Positions 10,618-20,892 of a DNA stretch of 64,000 bases are shown in pieces. The notes beneath the pieces are model-generated. The model was given only the letters and a program-made list of their open reading frames with translations, was not told where the DNA came from and ran no database searches. The position numbers and the translations under genes were made by a program. How positions within the stretch are numbered: position 1 is the stretch's first letter; each line of letters opens with the position of its first letter. The DNA comes from Tillandsia leiboldiana. Taxonomy: Eukaryota > Streptophyta > Magnoliopsida > Poales > Bromeliaceae. The DNA is taken from assembly GCA_029204045.2 (NCBI GenBank), contig CM055063.1:44621345-44685344 (forward strand), in the 5' to 3' direction.

Positions 10618-11286
10618 ATCTCCCCCTTTGGCGGTTTCGTGACCAAACATAAATCCACTTAAGAAAATTCAAAAAGATATTTTTGTTGCTATCATCATAC
10701 AACAAAAATTTACATTTGAGATCCAAAAAGAATACATGAGATAAACTCCTAAAACAAACTCTAGACTTAGACATTTGTACTCTCTGCAAAAAGAAGTAAT
10801 TCTTGACAAGAGAAATCGTTAGATACCTCAAGAATTTGACATTCAAAAAACCAACCAGAGAGAAGTTTATACTCATATGACATTTATGAAAGCAATATGT
10901 ATTATGATACAAATCAGAGATAGACATATCTTCTAAGCAATAAATTCCAAATGTCATAAGTTTGTTAGTCAACAACAACTTGTTAGAAATATTACATGCC
11001 CAAATAGTTAGTCAAATAGTTAGTCGAGACATGCAATTATTCACAATACAAAACCAAAGTTGTTGTATACTTACCTCCAAAGTTCAAAGTTCAAAGTTCT
11101 GACATCACACATCACAGTGTTAGTGTTTGACCAGTTCAAATCTCTCTCCCCCTTTTTGTCACCAAACTGAGCCAAAATTACAAAAATGAAAGGGAGTTAA
11201 AAAGTTCAAAATGAAAATATAAGAACTAAGATTAAAAACCTGCAGAACAACAAAAACAAAAAGTTGTTAGAACACCAAAAGGAAGA
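10618..11286 (-). other. Sire-1 3' non-coding region with two polypurine tracts
   Basis: Reading the minus strand, the primary PPT (GCCAAAGGGGGAGAT, 10618-10632) abuts the 3' LTR. A second purine tract (CAAAAAGGGGGAGAGAGA, 11141-11158) lies about 520 bp upstream of it. An acceptor-like TTGTTCTGCAG sits near 11240, just after the third ORF. Iterated PPTs are known in Sireviruses. The rest is AT-rich and has no supportable gene. The 130-codon frame at 10586-10978 has no family resemblance. Confidence 0.7.
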
Positions 11287-12705
11287 TCATTCTGAATCTT
11301 CAGAACTGGTACAGCCGAGTTTTTGAAATATCTTTTTCAATATCTTGTTCATGGACATCTGTTCCTTCTTTAGATCTCCTATGTCGGCTTTCATTGCAAC
11401 GAATTCGTTAGACATTCGTTCTTGTTCTGAAAAAAGTCGTTGTTGCTCTCGGTAAATAGAGGTAACAGAGGCATCATCCCCTGAAGTCGAAGCTGGTCCA
11501 GGTGGTGCTGAAGCTGTTGCTGCTGTTTTTGCTGCTGCTGTTGATGTTGAGGGTCTCTGTCCGCGAGGAGGTGTTGGAGGCGCATCCTGTCTTTGCGAGA
11601 GGGACTTCACAATAGTTGTATCGTTGATAGTTCCCAAGCTATGCATGTAAGCCGACGATGAAATATCGACTTTAAATTTCTTCAAAATTCGCATAATGAT
11701 TATTGGGAAGGGAAGTCGCTCTGTAGGATGGGCATGTTCTACATACCGCGCCATCCTCGACCAGATGAGATAGGGAATGTTGAAATTAGATCCCATGGCT
11801 GCTGTGGGGTTTCCAAGAAGGTAGAGAAACAGCATCCTATCCCATCTCAGAACTTTTGTTTGCATGTTTGGCAAAATGTTGTAGCAAACTATAAAGTTCA
11901 GGTAGCGATACTCTGGTCGAAGTTCTTTTGAAAAGATTGAATTTCCCGTCGACTGAGTATCAGGAAGACATATCCCATTAACAACCACTCTCCAGGTGGT
12001 GTTGCTAAAAACATGACCCTTTAGGTAATGAACTCCATCAACCCGGGCCTTCATTCCTAACACCTCTCCAATTAATTGAGGTGTAATCTTGATCTTAACA
12101 TTTCTAACTGTCGTTAGAAATTCTCGTGGTCCGTCCTCAAGATCAACCAACTTTGATGAATTCTGATAAAACATCCTGACTAGGTGAAGACAATATCCAA
12201 GATTGTCCGGGAAATTGCAAATGGGTGCAAGTCCCGCTTGATCAAAAAGAGTCCCAAACAATGCAGAGCGCTCTTTTAAAGCTTTGCCGTTCACATGGCG
12301 CTCGCCAATGCATTCTCTTTTCTCAAAATCCTTAATCCTCTCAGAGCTTATGAAGTCTTGTGGAGGAGGCTTGCTTGCAAGTGGCTCTTCAATAGATATA
12401 CCTCGAGCACTCCCTCTTTTTCGGGCAACGCTCTTTCTTTTTGTCTTAGCTGGACTTGGTTCCATTGGGGCTTTCCCCTTTTCAGCGGCGGTAAGCGGAG
12501 TCTGCGCCTTCGAGGTTGCAGCAGGGGCTTTCCCCTTTGAGGCAGTAGGTGCAATGCCTTCTACCAAAAGCTCATCCCAGTCAATGGAATCTGTCTCAGA
12601 TCCTGAGTCCGAACTGTCTTTTGTTCTCTTAGCCCTCTTGGACTTGTTTGTTGCTCTTGTATTCACCATGGCAACCAGAAGAACAATTATCCATGCAAAC
12701 ACCAT
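11287..12705 (-). CDS. Sire-1 third ORF (env-like position), 472 aa, first copy
   Basis: An uninterrupted 472-codon frame between pol and the 3' LTR. It begins with a short hydrophobic leader (residues 1-13, AWIIVLLVAM). A Lys/Arg- and Ser-rich stretch follows (20-110). Next comes a globular region (about 115-345) that resembles the 'putative plant transposon protein' domain found in many plant retroelement ORFs. A Pro/Ala/Ser linker (375-415) and a predicted coiled coil (415-465) end the protein. It is in the position of the Sirevirus env-like ORF, but I see no clear second membrane segment, so an envelope role is not supported. The alternative start at Met13 (MVNTRATNK) is equally possible; the leader is also present in the Sire-3 remnant at 53213. 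It is intact although gag-pol is broken. Function unknown. Confidence 0.8.
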   Translation of the reverse strand: MVFAWIIVLLVAMVNTRATNKSKRAKRTKDSSDSGSETDSIDWDELLVEGIAPTASKGKAPAATSKAQTPLTAAEKGKAPMEPSPAKTKRKSVARKRGSARGISIEEPLASKPPPQDFISSERIKDFEKRECIGERHVNGKALKERSALFGTLFDQAGLAPICNFPDNLGYCLHLVRMFYQNSSKLVDLEDGPREFLTTVRNVKIKITPQLIGEVLGMKARVDGVHYLKGHVFSNTTWRVVVNGICLPDTQSTGNSIFSKELRPEYRYLNFIVCYNILPNMQTKVLRWDRMLFLYLLGNPTAAMGSNFNIPYLIWSRMARYVEHAHPTERLPFPIIIMRILKKFKVDISSSAYMHSLGTINDTTIVKSLSQRQDAPPTPPRGQRPSTSTAAAKTAATASAPPGPASTSGDDASVTSIYREQQRLFSEQERMSNEFVAMKADIGDLKKEQMSMNKILKKIFQKLGCTSSEDSE

Positions 12706-12737
12706 TGTTGCTGCTAGTGCTTAAGAAATTGAGAAAC

Positions 12738-13119
12738 CTGTGAGCAAGAACTCAAGGACACGAAAAAATTGTTTATTTTCAAAAATTTGAAAAATTGTAC
12801 CCAAACAATCATTATCATGTAGAGAGACTAGGAATCAGATTAGTTTTGCAAAAAGAATTTTAAAAATAGATCAATCCCATGATTTTCAAAAATTCTCATT
12901 ATATGCCCTAAAACCGAATTTTCAGAAATCGAAGCCTAAAAATCCGTTAATCAAGAGAATACCAAGCATATAAACAAAACTAATCTACTCAGAGTTCTTA
13001 TTTCAAAAGAAATTTGACCAAAAACCATCTAGAATCGAATTCAACCCATTATTTTCATTCACGTTTGAGCAACAATGTAAAAACAGTGGAAAAATCGAAT
13101 TTTGATCAAAGAAACTTAC
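12738..13119 (-). other. Predicted intron upstream of Sire-1 ORF3
   Basis: On the minus strand the segment starts with the donor GTAAGT (13119-13114, preceded by CAA) and ends with TTGCTCACAG (AG at 12739-12738). It is 382 nt long and U-rich, like plant introns. The third ORF starts 33 nt after the acceptor. The acceptor region is conserved in the Sire-3 remnant as TTGCTTGCAG (ends 53184). This would be a 5'-UTR intron of a separate ORF3 transcript, or the acceptor of a spliced genomic RNA. It is not experimentally supported here. Confidence 0.5.
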
Positions 13120-13236
13120 TTGAATCCGAAAAACTCGAGTTAGAAAGGCTCCAAATTGGTTGTTTTCTAGTGAGAGAAACTCTGGAGGCTTGGAAACAAA
13201 AGATTGTTGTAAAAAGAAATCAAAACCCTTTTGTTT

Positions 13237-13345
13237 CATATAAAACCCAAGCCGCGGTCCGGAACGGATCAAGAATCCAGTCCGGATCGGCTACCCGCAG
13301 AGAATTCTGCGTTCGGGATCCGGAACAGGAATTCCAGTCCGGATC
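13237..13345 (-). promoter_or_regulatory. Candidate internal promoter for Sire-1 ORF3
   Basis: Reading the minus strand, four CCGGA-type motifs (GATCCGGACTG at 13345-13335 and 13288-13278, GTTCCGGATC at 13326-13317, GTTCCGGACC at 13265-13256) are followed by TTTTATATG (13246-13238). The ORF start is about 530 nt further on and the predicted intron donor about 120 nt on. The motifs are those of the LTR U3 array, and the same order (array, then TATA) is seen in the LTR. The promoter is inferred from this resemblance. Confidence 0.45.
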
Positions 13346-14275
13346 GGCTCCAACTTTTTCTTCAGAAAAATTTAGAAAAATTTCAGAAAATCCAGAAAAG
13401 GTATGTAAGCACTTTTGCATGTCAACTTTAAACAAAAGTCATCGTTTCATATCAAGATAAATAGATTATGCTAAATCTATCAATAATACTCAAGTAATGA
13501 AACGAAAATTTATAAAAATTAAATCCTTTAAAGTTGAACAAGTTCAATGACATCTATCATGATCTTATGAGTAATGCGTTTATCAAATCATCAATATGGT
13601 AAAGAAAATGAAGTACCAAGATTGATAGATGTTTGAAATCCCAAATAAGTTAGATAATATATCTAATCAATTTATTGTTAGGAGTGGCTCTTTGAGCATC
13701 TTTCAATAAAATCCCCACCTTATACCAACCTTGGAATTTGACAGAGTCAAGTATTCCAAAATGCATTTTATCTAATCAACTCGAAAAACCATGCTTGGTA
13801 TACATGTGGTAGCTGCACACAGTACTCGGACGACCGAGGTGGTAGCTCTTTCCTCCATGTGGTGGTAGTTTTCACACTCCTCATTGGCATGTAACTCTTT
13901 CCACATCTTTTGAGCATAAAAATTTTGATAAACTCCCCCTCAATTGGCTATCAATTATCTAAGATATGAGGTATTCAACCAAAAATTGATCTCGAGTTTC
14001 ATACTTAACTCAATTTTCAAATATGATAAAAACTATACCAAGAGATCGTATGAGAGAGAAATTGACTTTGATCAATTAAAGATGACTTAATTGACATAAA
14101 TGATCATTGCATCAAATGAATTATTATGATATCCAGAGCATAATAAATTTCTAAATATATGAAAGGATGCAAGTAAAGTCAATTACATATGCTCAATTAA
14201 TGTTCTATGTACAAACATAGATAAGGAACAAAAACTCAAAACAAAACCTAACCTAAGCAATGATTTCAAAAAGTG
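13346..14275 (-). other. Sire-1 spacer between pol and ORF3 promoter
   Basis: An AT-rich stretch with no coding family recognised. A short imperfect repeat with GGTGGTAGCTCTTTCC is near 13840-13900, and a second purine-rich tract (minus: TTGAGGGGGAGTT, near 13940) resembles a PPT. I see nothing else. Confidence 0.6.
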
Positions 14276-15481
14276 TTATTTCAAAGAAAGCATTCCAATT
14301 GCTTTACGTAAATGAATAAACCGTTTTTGATCCAAAGGTTTTGTTAAAATGTCAGCTAATTGATCTTTAGTTGAAATATAGGAAATTTGAAGAATATTTG
14401 ATTCAACTGGCTCTCTTAGAAAATGATATCTAAATTCAATGTGTTTTGTTCTCGAGTGCAACACAGGATTTTTAGAAATATTTATAGCACTTGTGTTGTC
14501 ACAAAGAATAGCTACCGAAGTTGCTGAAATTCGAAAGTCGCTCAACACGCTTTTCATCCAAATGAGTTGAGTTGAACAACTACCTGCTGAAATATATTCC
14601 GCTTCGGCAGTCGAGAGTGCAATGCAGTTTTGCTTATTACTATGCCATGCAACAAGACAATGGCCAAGATAAAAACATGCACCACTCGTACTCTTCCGAT
14701 CATCCACAGATCCTGCCCAATCGGCATCTGAATATCCTATTATGTCTAGAGTTGTTCTCATAGGATACGAAATTCCGAAATTCAAAGTTCCTTTGACGTA
14801 CCGGATGATCCTTTTCACCACTTTCAGGTGAACCTCCTTTGGTGCTGATTGATATCTCGCGTAGATCCCAACACTAAAGGATATATCCGGGCGACTAGCC
14901 GTGAGGTAGAGTAGACTTCCAATCATGCTGCGATAAAGCTTCTCGTCTACACTTTCACTAAGAGATTCACTTCCTAATCCCTTATTGCTAGTTCCCATTG
15001 GAGTTGGAAAATCTTTAGCATTTTCTAATTCGAATTTCTTCACCAACTCCCTTGCATACTTGGATTGGCACAGATGGATGCCTTCTTCATTTTGTTTCAC
15101 TTGCAATCCAAGAAAATATGTTAGTTCGCCCATCATAGACATCTCAAATTCGCTTTCCATAGTTTTCGTGAAATTTGAAGCATCATTGTCTCTTGTTGCA
15201 CCAAATACAATGTCATCGACATAGATTTGTGCCACAATGAAGTTATCCTGATAGTGCTTCACAAAGAGAGTCTGATCTGCTCCCCCTCGAGTATAGCCTT
15301 TCTCCAAAAGGTGCTTTGTCAACCTTTCGTACCACGCTCGCGGTGCTTGTTTTAGACCGTAAAGAGCCTTTTTCAAACGAAAAACATGGTTAGGTTGCTT
15401 ATGGTCTACAAAACCTTTCGGTTGAGCCACATAAACTTCCTCGTTCAAAAACCCATTTAGAAACGTGCTCTTAACGTCCAT
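14276..15481 (-). pseudogene. Sire-1 reverse transcriptase C-part and RNase H, first copy
   Basis: This 401-codon frame starts at the RT motif MDVKSTFLNGFL and contains the catalytic YVDD (residues 87-90) and the Ty1/copia RNase H. The RNase H acidic residues are in YSDADWAG, STAEAEY and LCDNTSA, followed by HIEFRYHFLRE and the TKPLDQKRF end. It would copy the element RNA into DNA. The frame is out of register with the upstream part of pol because of a one-base indel near 15520, which is also present in the second copy (about 31445). It is therefore a fragment of a broken pol rather than a gene. Confidence 0.9.
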
Positions 15482-18034
15482 TTGAAAGAGTTTGATTTTA
15501 AAATGACAAGCAATTGCAACAAAATACGAATTGACTCGAGTCGAGCAACTGGGGCGAACGTCTCATCAAAGTCTATACCTTCTATTTGTGAATAGCCCTG
15601 AGCAACTAGGCGTGCTTTGTTCCTGATAATGGTACCATCCTCGTTTTTCTTGTTCTTGAAAATCTATTTAGTACCAATCACGTTGTGTTGCTTAGGTGGC
15701 TTTGTTAGTTCCCAGACTTTGTTTCTTTCGAACTGATGGAGCTCTTCCTGCATTGCTTCAATCCAGTAGTCATCCTGAAGAGCTTCATCGACGTTCTTTG
15801 GTTCTACCATAGAGACGTAGCATGCGACTCCACAAACCAACTGTCTCCGAGTCCTGACTCCTTCTTGTGGGTCTCCAATAATATTTGATTCCGGATGATC
15901 CTTGGAGATACATAGCGTTTCAGGTAACGGAGTACTCGAGGTACATATGATGATTCCAGCATATCAGATAAACTAGAAGAACCATTAGATGCATCAACTT
16001 TATCGAAAGAATTATTATGAGAAGATGCATTTATAGGAGTATCATCATCTAGAGACATATCAGGGGTAGATTTATCAGATGCAAAATGAAAAGCTTCATC
16101 TACTTTAACATTAATAGATTCTACCATCGTTTTAGATTCCAGGTTAAATACGCGATATGCTCTACTGTTTATAGAATAACCCATGAAGATCCCTTCGTCA
16201 CTTCGAGAGTCGAATTTACCAAGATTTTCGCGATCACGCAAAATATAACAACGACTCCCAAAGATTCGTAAATATTTGATATTCGGTTTTCTACAAAACC
16301 ATAGCTCATATGGTGTATTTAGAGTTCCCGGGCGCAAATACACTCGATTAATTACGTAGACGGCAGTGTTCACAGCTTCAGCCCAAAAATGTAACGGGAG
16401 TTTCCGGCTATGAAGCATAACACGCGCCATCTCTTGAACACCCTGTTTTTGCGCTCGACTACACCATTCTGCTGAGGTGTATAGGGTGCAGAGAATTCAT
16501 GTTTTATGCCGTTGGAAGTGTAAAAATCAATAAATTTAGAATTGATGAATTCTCCACCTCTATCACTTCGAACACGAACGGTCTTTTCATTTCTCTCAAT
16601 CATAATACGATGACAAACCTCATGAAAAGAGTCGAAAGTATCCGCTTTCTCTTTTAAAAATGTTACCCATGAATATCTAGAGAAATCATCAACCAAAAGA
16701 AAAATATACCAATTACCTCCGAGGCTTGGTTGACGTGTCGGCCCCATTAAGTCCATGTGCAGTAATTCTAAGTGCCGGTTGGTACCAACGTGGTTCAAGT
16801 TCTTGTGTGCAGCCCTTGATTGTTTTTCCTTTAGACAACCTCCACACACAATGTTTTCTTTAAAAGAAAGTTTAGGAACCCCCTTAACCACGTCTTTATT
16901 TGAAATCCTTGCTAGTTCTTTAAAATTTATGCGACCTAGTCTTTCATGCCAAAGAATTTTGTTATCAAGTGAAACTAGGTTACAATTTTTAGAAATTTTG
17001 TTTGAAACAACATAGCAATTATTTTCATATCTAACCCCTTTCAAAAAGAACAAATGGTCCTTATCAGTTACAATACATTCTGCAGAGGAAAAATTAACTG
17101 AAAAACCATTATCACAAAGTTGACTTATGCTAATGAGGTTAGTCTTAAGGCCTTCAACAAATAAAACATTGTTCAAAACCGGGCCTTCTGGAATAGCAAT
17201 TGTTCCCTTTCCAACAATTTTAAAAGAACGACCGTCTCCGAAAACTACAAAGTCCTCCGGAGATTTCCTCTAAAGTTTGAAAACTGTTTTTTTCACCGGT
17301 CATGTGACGGGAACATCTACTATCCAGATACCAAGACGAATTATCATAAGCATGCAAAGAAGTTTGAATGACAAGACAAGGGAAGATTTCACCTTTGCGC
17401 ACCCAAAACCTTTTTGGACTGCGTCGGCAATGAATGTGAAGTTATTCTCCTTGGTGAAAGCGACTTGTTTGATTGATTGCTTTTCTTTGATGACGTCATG
17501 TGACGGGAACATCTACTATCCAGATACCAAGACGAATTATCATAAGCATGCAAAGAAGTTTGAATGACAAGACAAGGGAAGATTTCACCTTTGCGCACCC
17601 AAACCTTTTGGACTGCGTCGGCAATGAATGTGAAGTTATTCTCCTTGGTGAAAGCGCTTGTTTGATTGATTGCTTTCTTTGATGACGTCATCTTGTTAGA
17701 TAACTACCAAGGTTTGTTTCCTTTGAAAGGTTCTCCTTTGATTTCCGGGAATCACCTTTTTGGTATTTGTTGCAAGAGTGCTTGATGTGATCTTTCGCTC
17801 CAATCTTGTAATTTCTTCGTATGTGCCCTGCAAAACCACAACGAAAACATACCTTTGAACTTGAAGAACCCGCAATAGGTGAGGGTAGGCTTGTTGTCGT
17901 TGTATGCAGTGATTTCCGTCGTTGGAGGAGGAGATACCGACTGGGGCACAAAAACTGTTCCAACCGAACTAGGACTGTCTCCAGTTCGATTGTATCCAAG
18001 GCCGAAACGGTTTTGTTTGACCAAGACCAAGCAT
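15482..18034 (-). pseudogene. Sire-1 protease and integrase part of pol, first copy (many breaks)
   Basis: This corresponds to the 726-codon frame at 31590-33770 but is split by extra single-base losses (for example near 16443, 17400 and 17700) and by a 196-bp tandem duplication (17301-17691). Visible in pieces are the protease site WYLDSRCSRHMTG, the integrase zinc region (CGGCLKEK), the core residues in MDLMGP, RSDRGGEF and VVERKNR, and the linker to RT. The TAG before the RT region (15664-15666) is shared with the second copy. Breaks found only here probably reflect contig-end errors. Confidence 0.85.
17301..17691. repeat. 196-bp tandem duplication in the first Sire-1 copy
   Basis: 17301-17496 is repeated at 17497-17691 with three single-base losses. 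The junction is at GACGTCATGTGACGGG. The second copy of the element (33225-33425) has the segment once. It breaks the protease-coding region. It may be a real variant or a read/assembly slip at the short TGACGTCAT/CATGTGACG similarity. Confidence 0.88.
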
Positions 18035-19560
18035 CTAATCCAACTTTCTCCTTCCCGAAGAAAATCGCTTCAAATCATCCTTAAGTTGGAAAATGGTCTT
18101 CGTCATCTCCATCTTTTCCTGTCGAGCCTCGGAGTAGAGCTTCAAGAAGTAACTTGCTTTATACACCAGTTTTACGTGTTCCTTCTCGAAATGCTCATTT
18201 TTCTCTTGAAGGGAAACATTTACTTTGATCAAGTTATCCTTTCCACTTCAAGAGCGTTTGAGAGAGAAGTTGCCCTTTTACTTCATCTTCGAGATCCTGC
18301 AATCTCCCTCTCAAACCCTTGGTTTGCTTGCCAGTTTCTTTGAATCCTTTAAAAGTTTATGGTCTTCGGAATTACTCAATTCGTTGTCCGTTGCATTCTT
18401 TTCAGCTTGGGAGGAGTTGGACAAGGAATCGAATGTACTTGCCATAAAGCACACGAAAGGTGAAGTTGTGGACGCGTGGAACGCCGTTGCGTTGTTTTCT
18501 TCATCACTGGAAGATGACTCATTTGACGTTGAGGTGTCATCCCAAATGCCGGCTTGCATCGCTTTTCTTCTTCGGCGGATTCTTATTAGGACACTCCGTT
18601 GAGATATGGCCGTATCCTCGGCACTTGAAGCATTGGACTTGTCCCTCCAAGCTTTTCTTATCTTTTAAAAAACTCTCTTGCTTTCTGACTTGTGGCTTGA
18701 AGAACCGTTGCCTTTCTTCGACTTTACGAAGGATGAAGTTTTACTTGAATTACCCTTCGAAAGTTTCGGTGAAATTTCCTTGTCCAGAGAGCAAGTTGCT
18801 TCTCGAAATCCTCCATAGATAGGTTCTCGTCGTCGTCTGAGGAGGATGAATCCGCGTCTTCTTCTTTTGTTGTTTTCAACGTAAAACCTGAAGACTTAGA
18901 AGATGATGCTTTCCAGAAGAATAGTTAGTAGGAAATGGTCATTTCATATGTTTGAAGTGAACCAACTAATTCCTTCTACACGGATTTCGTCCGGGTGTTT
19001 AATAGTTTCAATGGCCGTAACCTTGGAACAAAATCTTTCAGGAAGAGTCCTTAAAATCTTCTTACAACTTTAAATTCTGGAATTTTCTCTCCCAAGTTAG
19101 CACATGTATTCACGATGTCTTGCAATCTCATATAATAATCTGTGAAAGATTCATTTTCCCGCCATGAAAATAGAGTCAAACTTGCTCGTAAGCATTTGCA
19201 GCTTTTGAATCTTCACAAGGTTGTTCTCTCATGTGTAACTTGTAGAACATCCCAGATTTCTTTCGCAGTCTCACATGCCGAGACGCGAGAGAATTCAGTT
19301 TGCGACAAAGCATTAAATAAGGCGTTAATTCCTTTGCCATTGTAGGAAGATAAGTCAATCTCTTCCTTGGTCCATTTCGACCTAGGTTTGATGGTGTGAC
19401 ATCAACAATAATTTTCAGTTGGATTGACCATCCTAACTCGATTGATTGCCACACCCGTTCGTCGATGGAAATTAAAAAAGGCTTTCATCTGTACTTTCCA
19501 GTAGGCATAGTTTGTTCCATCGAAGAACTGGGGTCTGTTGATGTTTCCACCTTCAACCAT
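18035..19560 (-). pseudogene. Sire-1 gag, first copy (frameshifted)
   Basis: This matches the intact-looking gag at 33771-35300 along its length but is broken by several one-base indels (near 18240, 18310, 18590, 18690 and 19430). The copia-type gag fold, the zinc knuckle CFKCRGYGHISTEC and the C-terminal coiled-coil region are recognisable in different frames. It ends at TAG (18035-18037), which is shared with the second copy. Confidence 0.85.
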
Positions 19561-19578
19561 TGTTACAACCCTATTCCT

Positions 19579-19590
19579 GCTCCGATACCA
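19579..19590 (-). other. Primer-binding site (initiator tRNA-Met type), Sire-1
   Basis: The minus strand reads TGGTATCGGAGC two bases inside the 5' LTR. It differs from the usual plant tRNA-iMet PBS (TGGTATCAGAGC) by one base. The gag start codon follows 18 bases later. Confidence 0.88.
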
Positions 19591-19592
19591 CT

Positions 19593-20887
19593 TGTTGGGT
19601 TATGTATAATATGGATCTAAATAGGGGAAAAAACACCTAGAGGGGGGTGAATAGGTGTAAACAATAAACACTCAAAAATCTTTGCGTAATAAAACCCAAT
19701 GCGGAAATGAAAAATAACACGCAGAGATTTTACGTGGAAAACTCCATCACAGGAGTAAAAAACCACGGGACCGATAACACGGTGAAATCCACTAGAATTA
19801 TAACATGTACAAAGGTGATATAACGTACTCACACACGACTCAACCTTTTTCCATACGCTCCTAGTAGATCTTCTCCGCTCGCTCCGCAACGCGCCTCGAA
19901 TCCACGATTTGCGTCCAACGCCGAATCCACGGCGTCCAACGTCGAATCCACGACGTCTGACCGAATCCACGGTCTCCACCAAGTAGTACGTTTCGATCTC
20001 ACGAACGTACCTCTCTCCGAATCCACGAGAGCGGTAGCACCTTGAATCCAAGGCCACGCGAATCCACGCGCCGATTTTGGGAAAATCGTTATTTTGTTGG
20101 TGGTGTGATCCGCCGAATACTTAGATCAAAGATAGATCGGAAATACCATCTAAGTATTCATTAATTTGATTCTACTCAAAATCTGAGTATGAAAACCTAG
20201 AATCAAATTAATTAATATAGATGAAGAAATATAGAATTAAATCTAGTTATTTTCTTTTTTCTCTATATGTGTGGATTTATAGTTTTTATCCGTTAATATT
20301 TTTTCGCCATTTCCCGGAGTATAAAACTTATCGTGGATTACCCTAAAAGATAGAATTAGGGTTTATTTATAGGTTAGAAACCATTGGAAGAGGATAAGAA
20401 TCAAAAACTAACCTTATCTGGAAATTTTCGGGTCGACAGTCGGACTAGAATAAGTGTGATCCGGACTGTCGTCAATAAACAGAACATTTCTAGAAAACCA
20501 TGTTCGGGGTCCGGACCGAAGTAACCACGGTCCGGACTGTTCATGCAGTTTCTGCAAAATCCACGTTCGGGGTCCGGACTGAAGCAGATGTGTTCCGGAC
20601 TGGATTTGCGCATGAACTACCATATGTTCGGGGTCCAGACTGTAGTACCCTGATCCGGATCCTGAACATATAACATGTCCAGTTTTTGATTTTTATGCGA
20701 TTAAAAACCCGTCCAAGTGTTTCTACATTATAAGAAGTATTCGGATCACCAAGATTATTTAGTAAAACTTACCTGATCCTTTTGAATTATTCTTTCTTGA
20801 GATTGAGGTAAATGATTCAACCATCTTCATCTTCAATCTTCAAGACTTAACCATTTCACGAAATACGCCAAAACAAAATCCTTAACA
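19593..20887 (-). mobile_element. Sire-1 5' LTR, first copy
   Basis: TGTTGGGTTATG to CCTTAACA, 1295 bp. It contains the GTCCGGAC array (20440-20670) and TATAAATAAA on the minus strand (about 20361-20370). The target duplication CACCG follows at 20888-20892. It is nearly the same as 35334-36633. Confidence 0.92.
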
Positions 20888-20892
20888 CACCG

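Larger units (their letters stand above)
1852..20887 (-). mobile_element. Sire-1: Ty1/copia Sirevirus-type element, first assembled copy
   Basis: This is a complete minus-strand copia element with both LTRs (TG...CA), a PBS, gag, pol, a third ORF and a polypurine tract. It is flanked by the 5-bp duplication CACCG. The 3' LTR (1852-2131 plus 9597-10617, about 1.3 kb) is split by a 7460-bp Gyp-B solo LTR. The 5' LTR is 19593-20887. The internal region of nearly 9 kb, the extra ORF after pol, the palindrome array in the LTR and the iterated polypurine tracts fit the Sirevirus (SIRE/Maximus) lineage. The two LTRs differ by a few percent by eye. From 9485 onward this copy is repeated at 25415-36633 with fewer indels, so damage seen only here is partly sequencing error. 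Confidence 0.92.

Noticed and set aside
13003..13460. Frames of 66-148 codons upstream of ORF3
   Set aside because: They cover the predicted promoter and intron on mixed strands and have no homology to element proteins.
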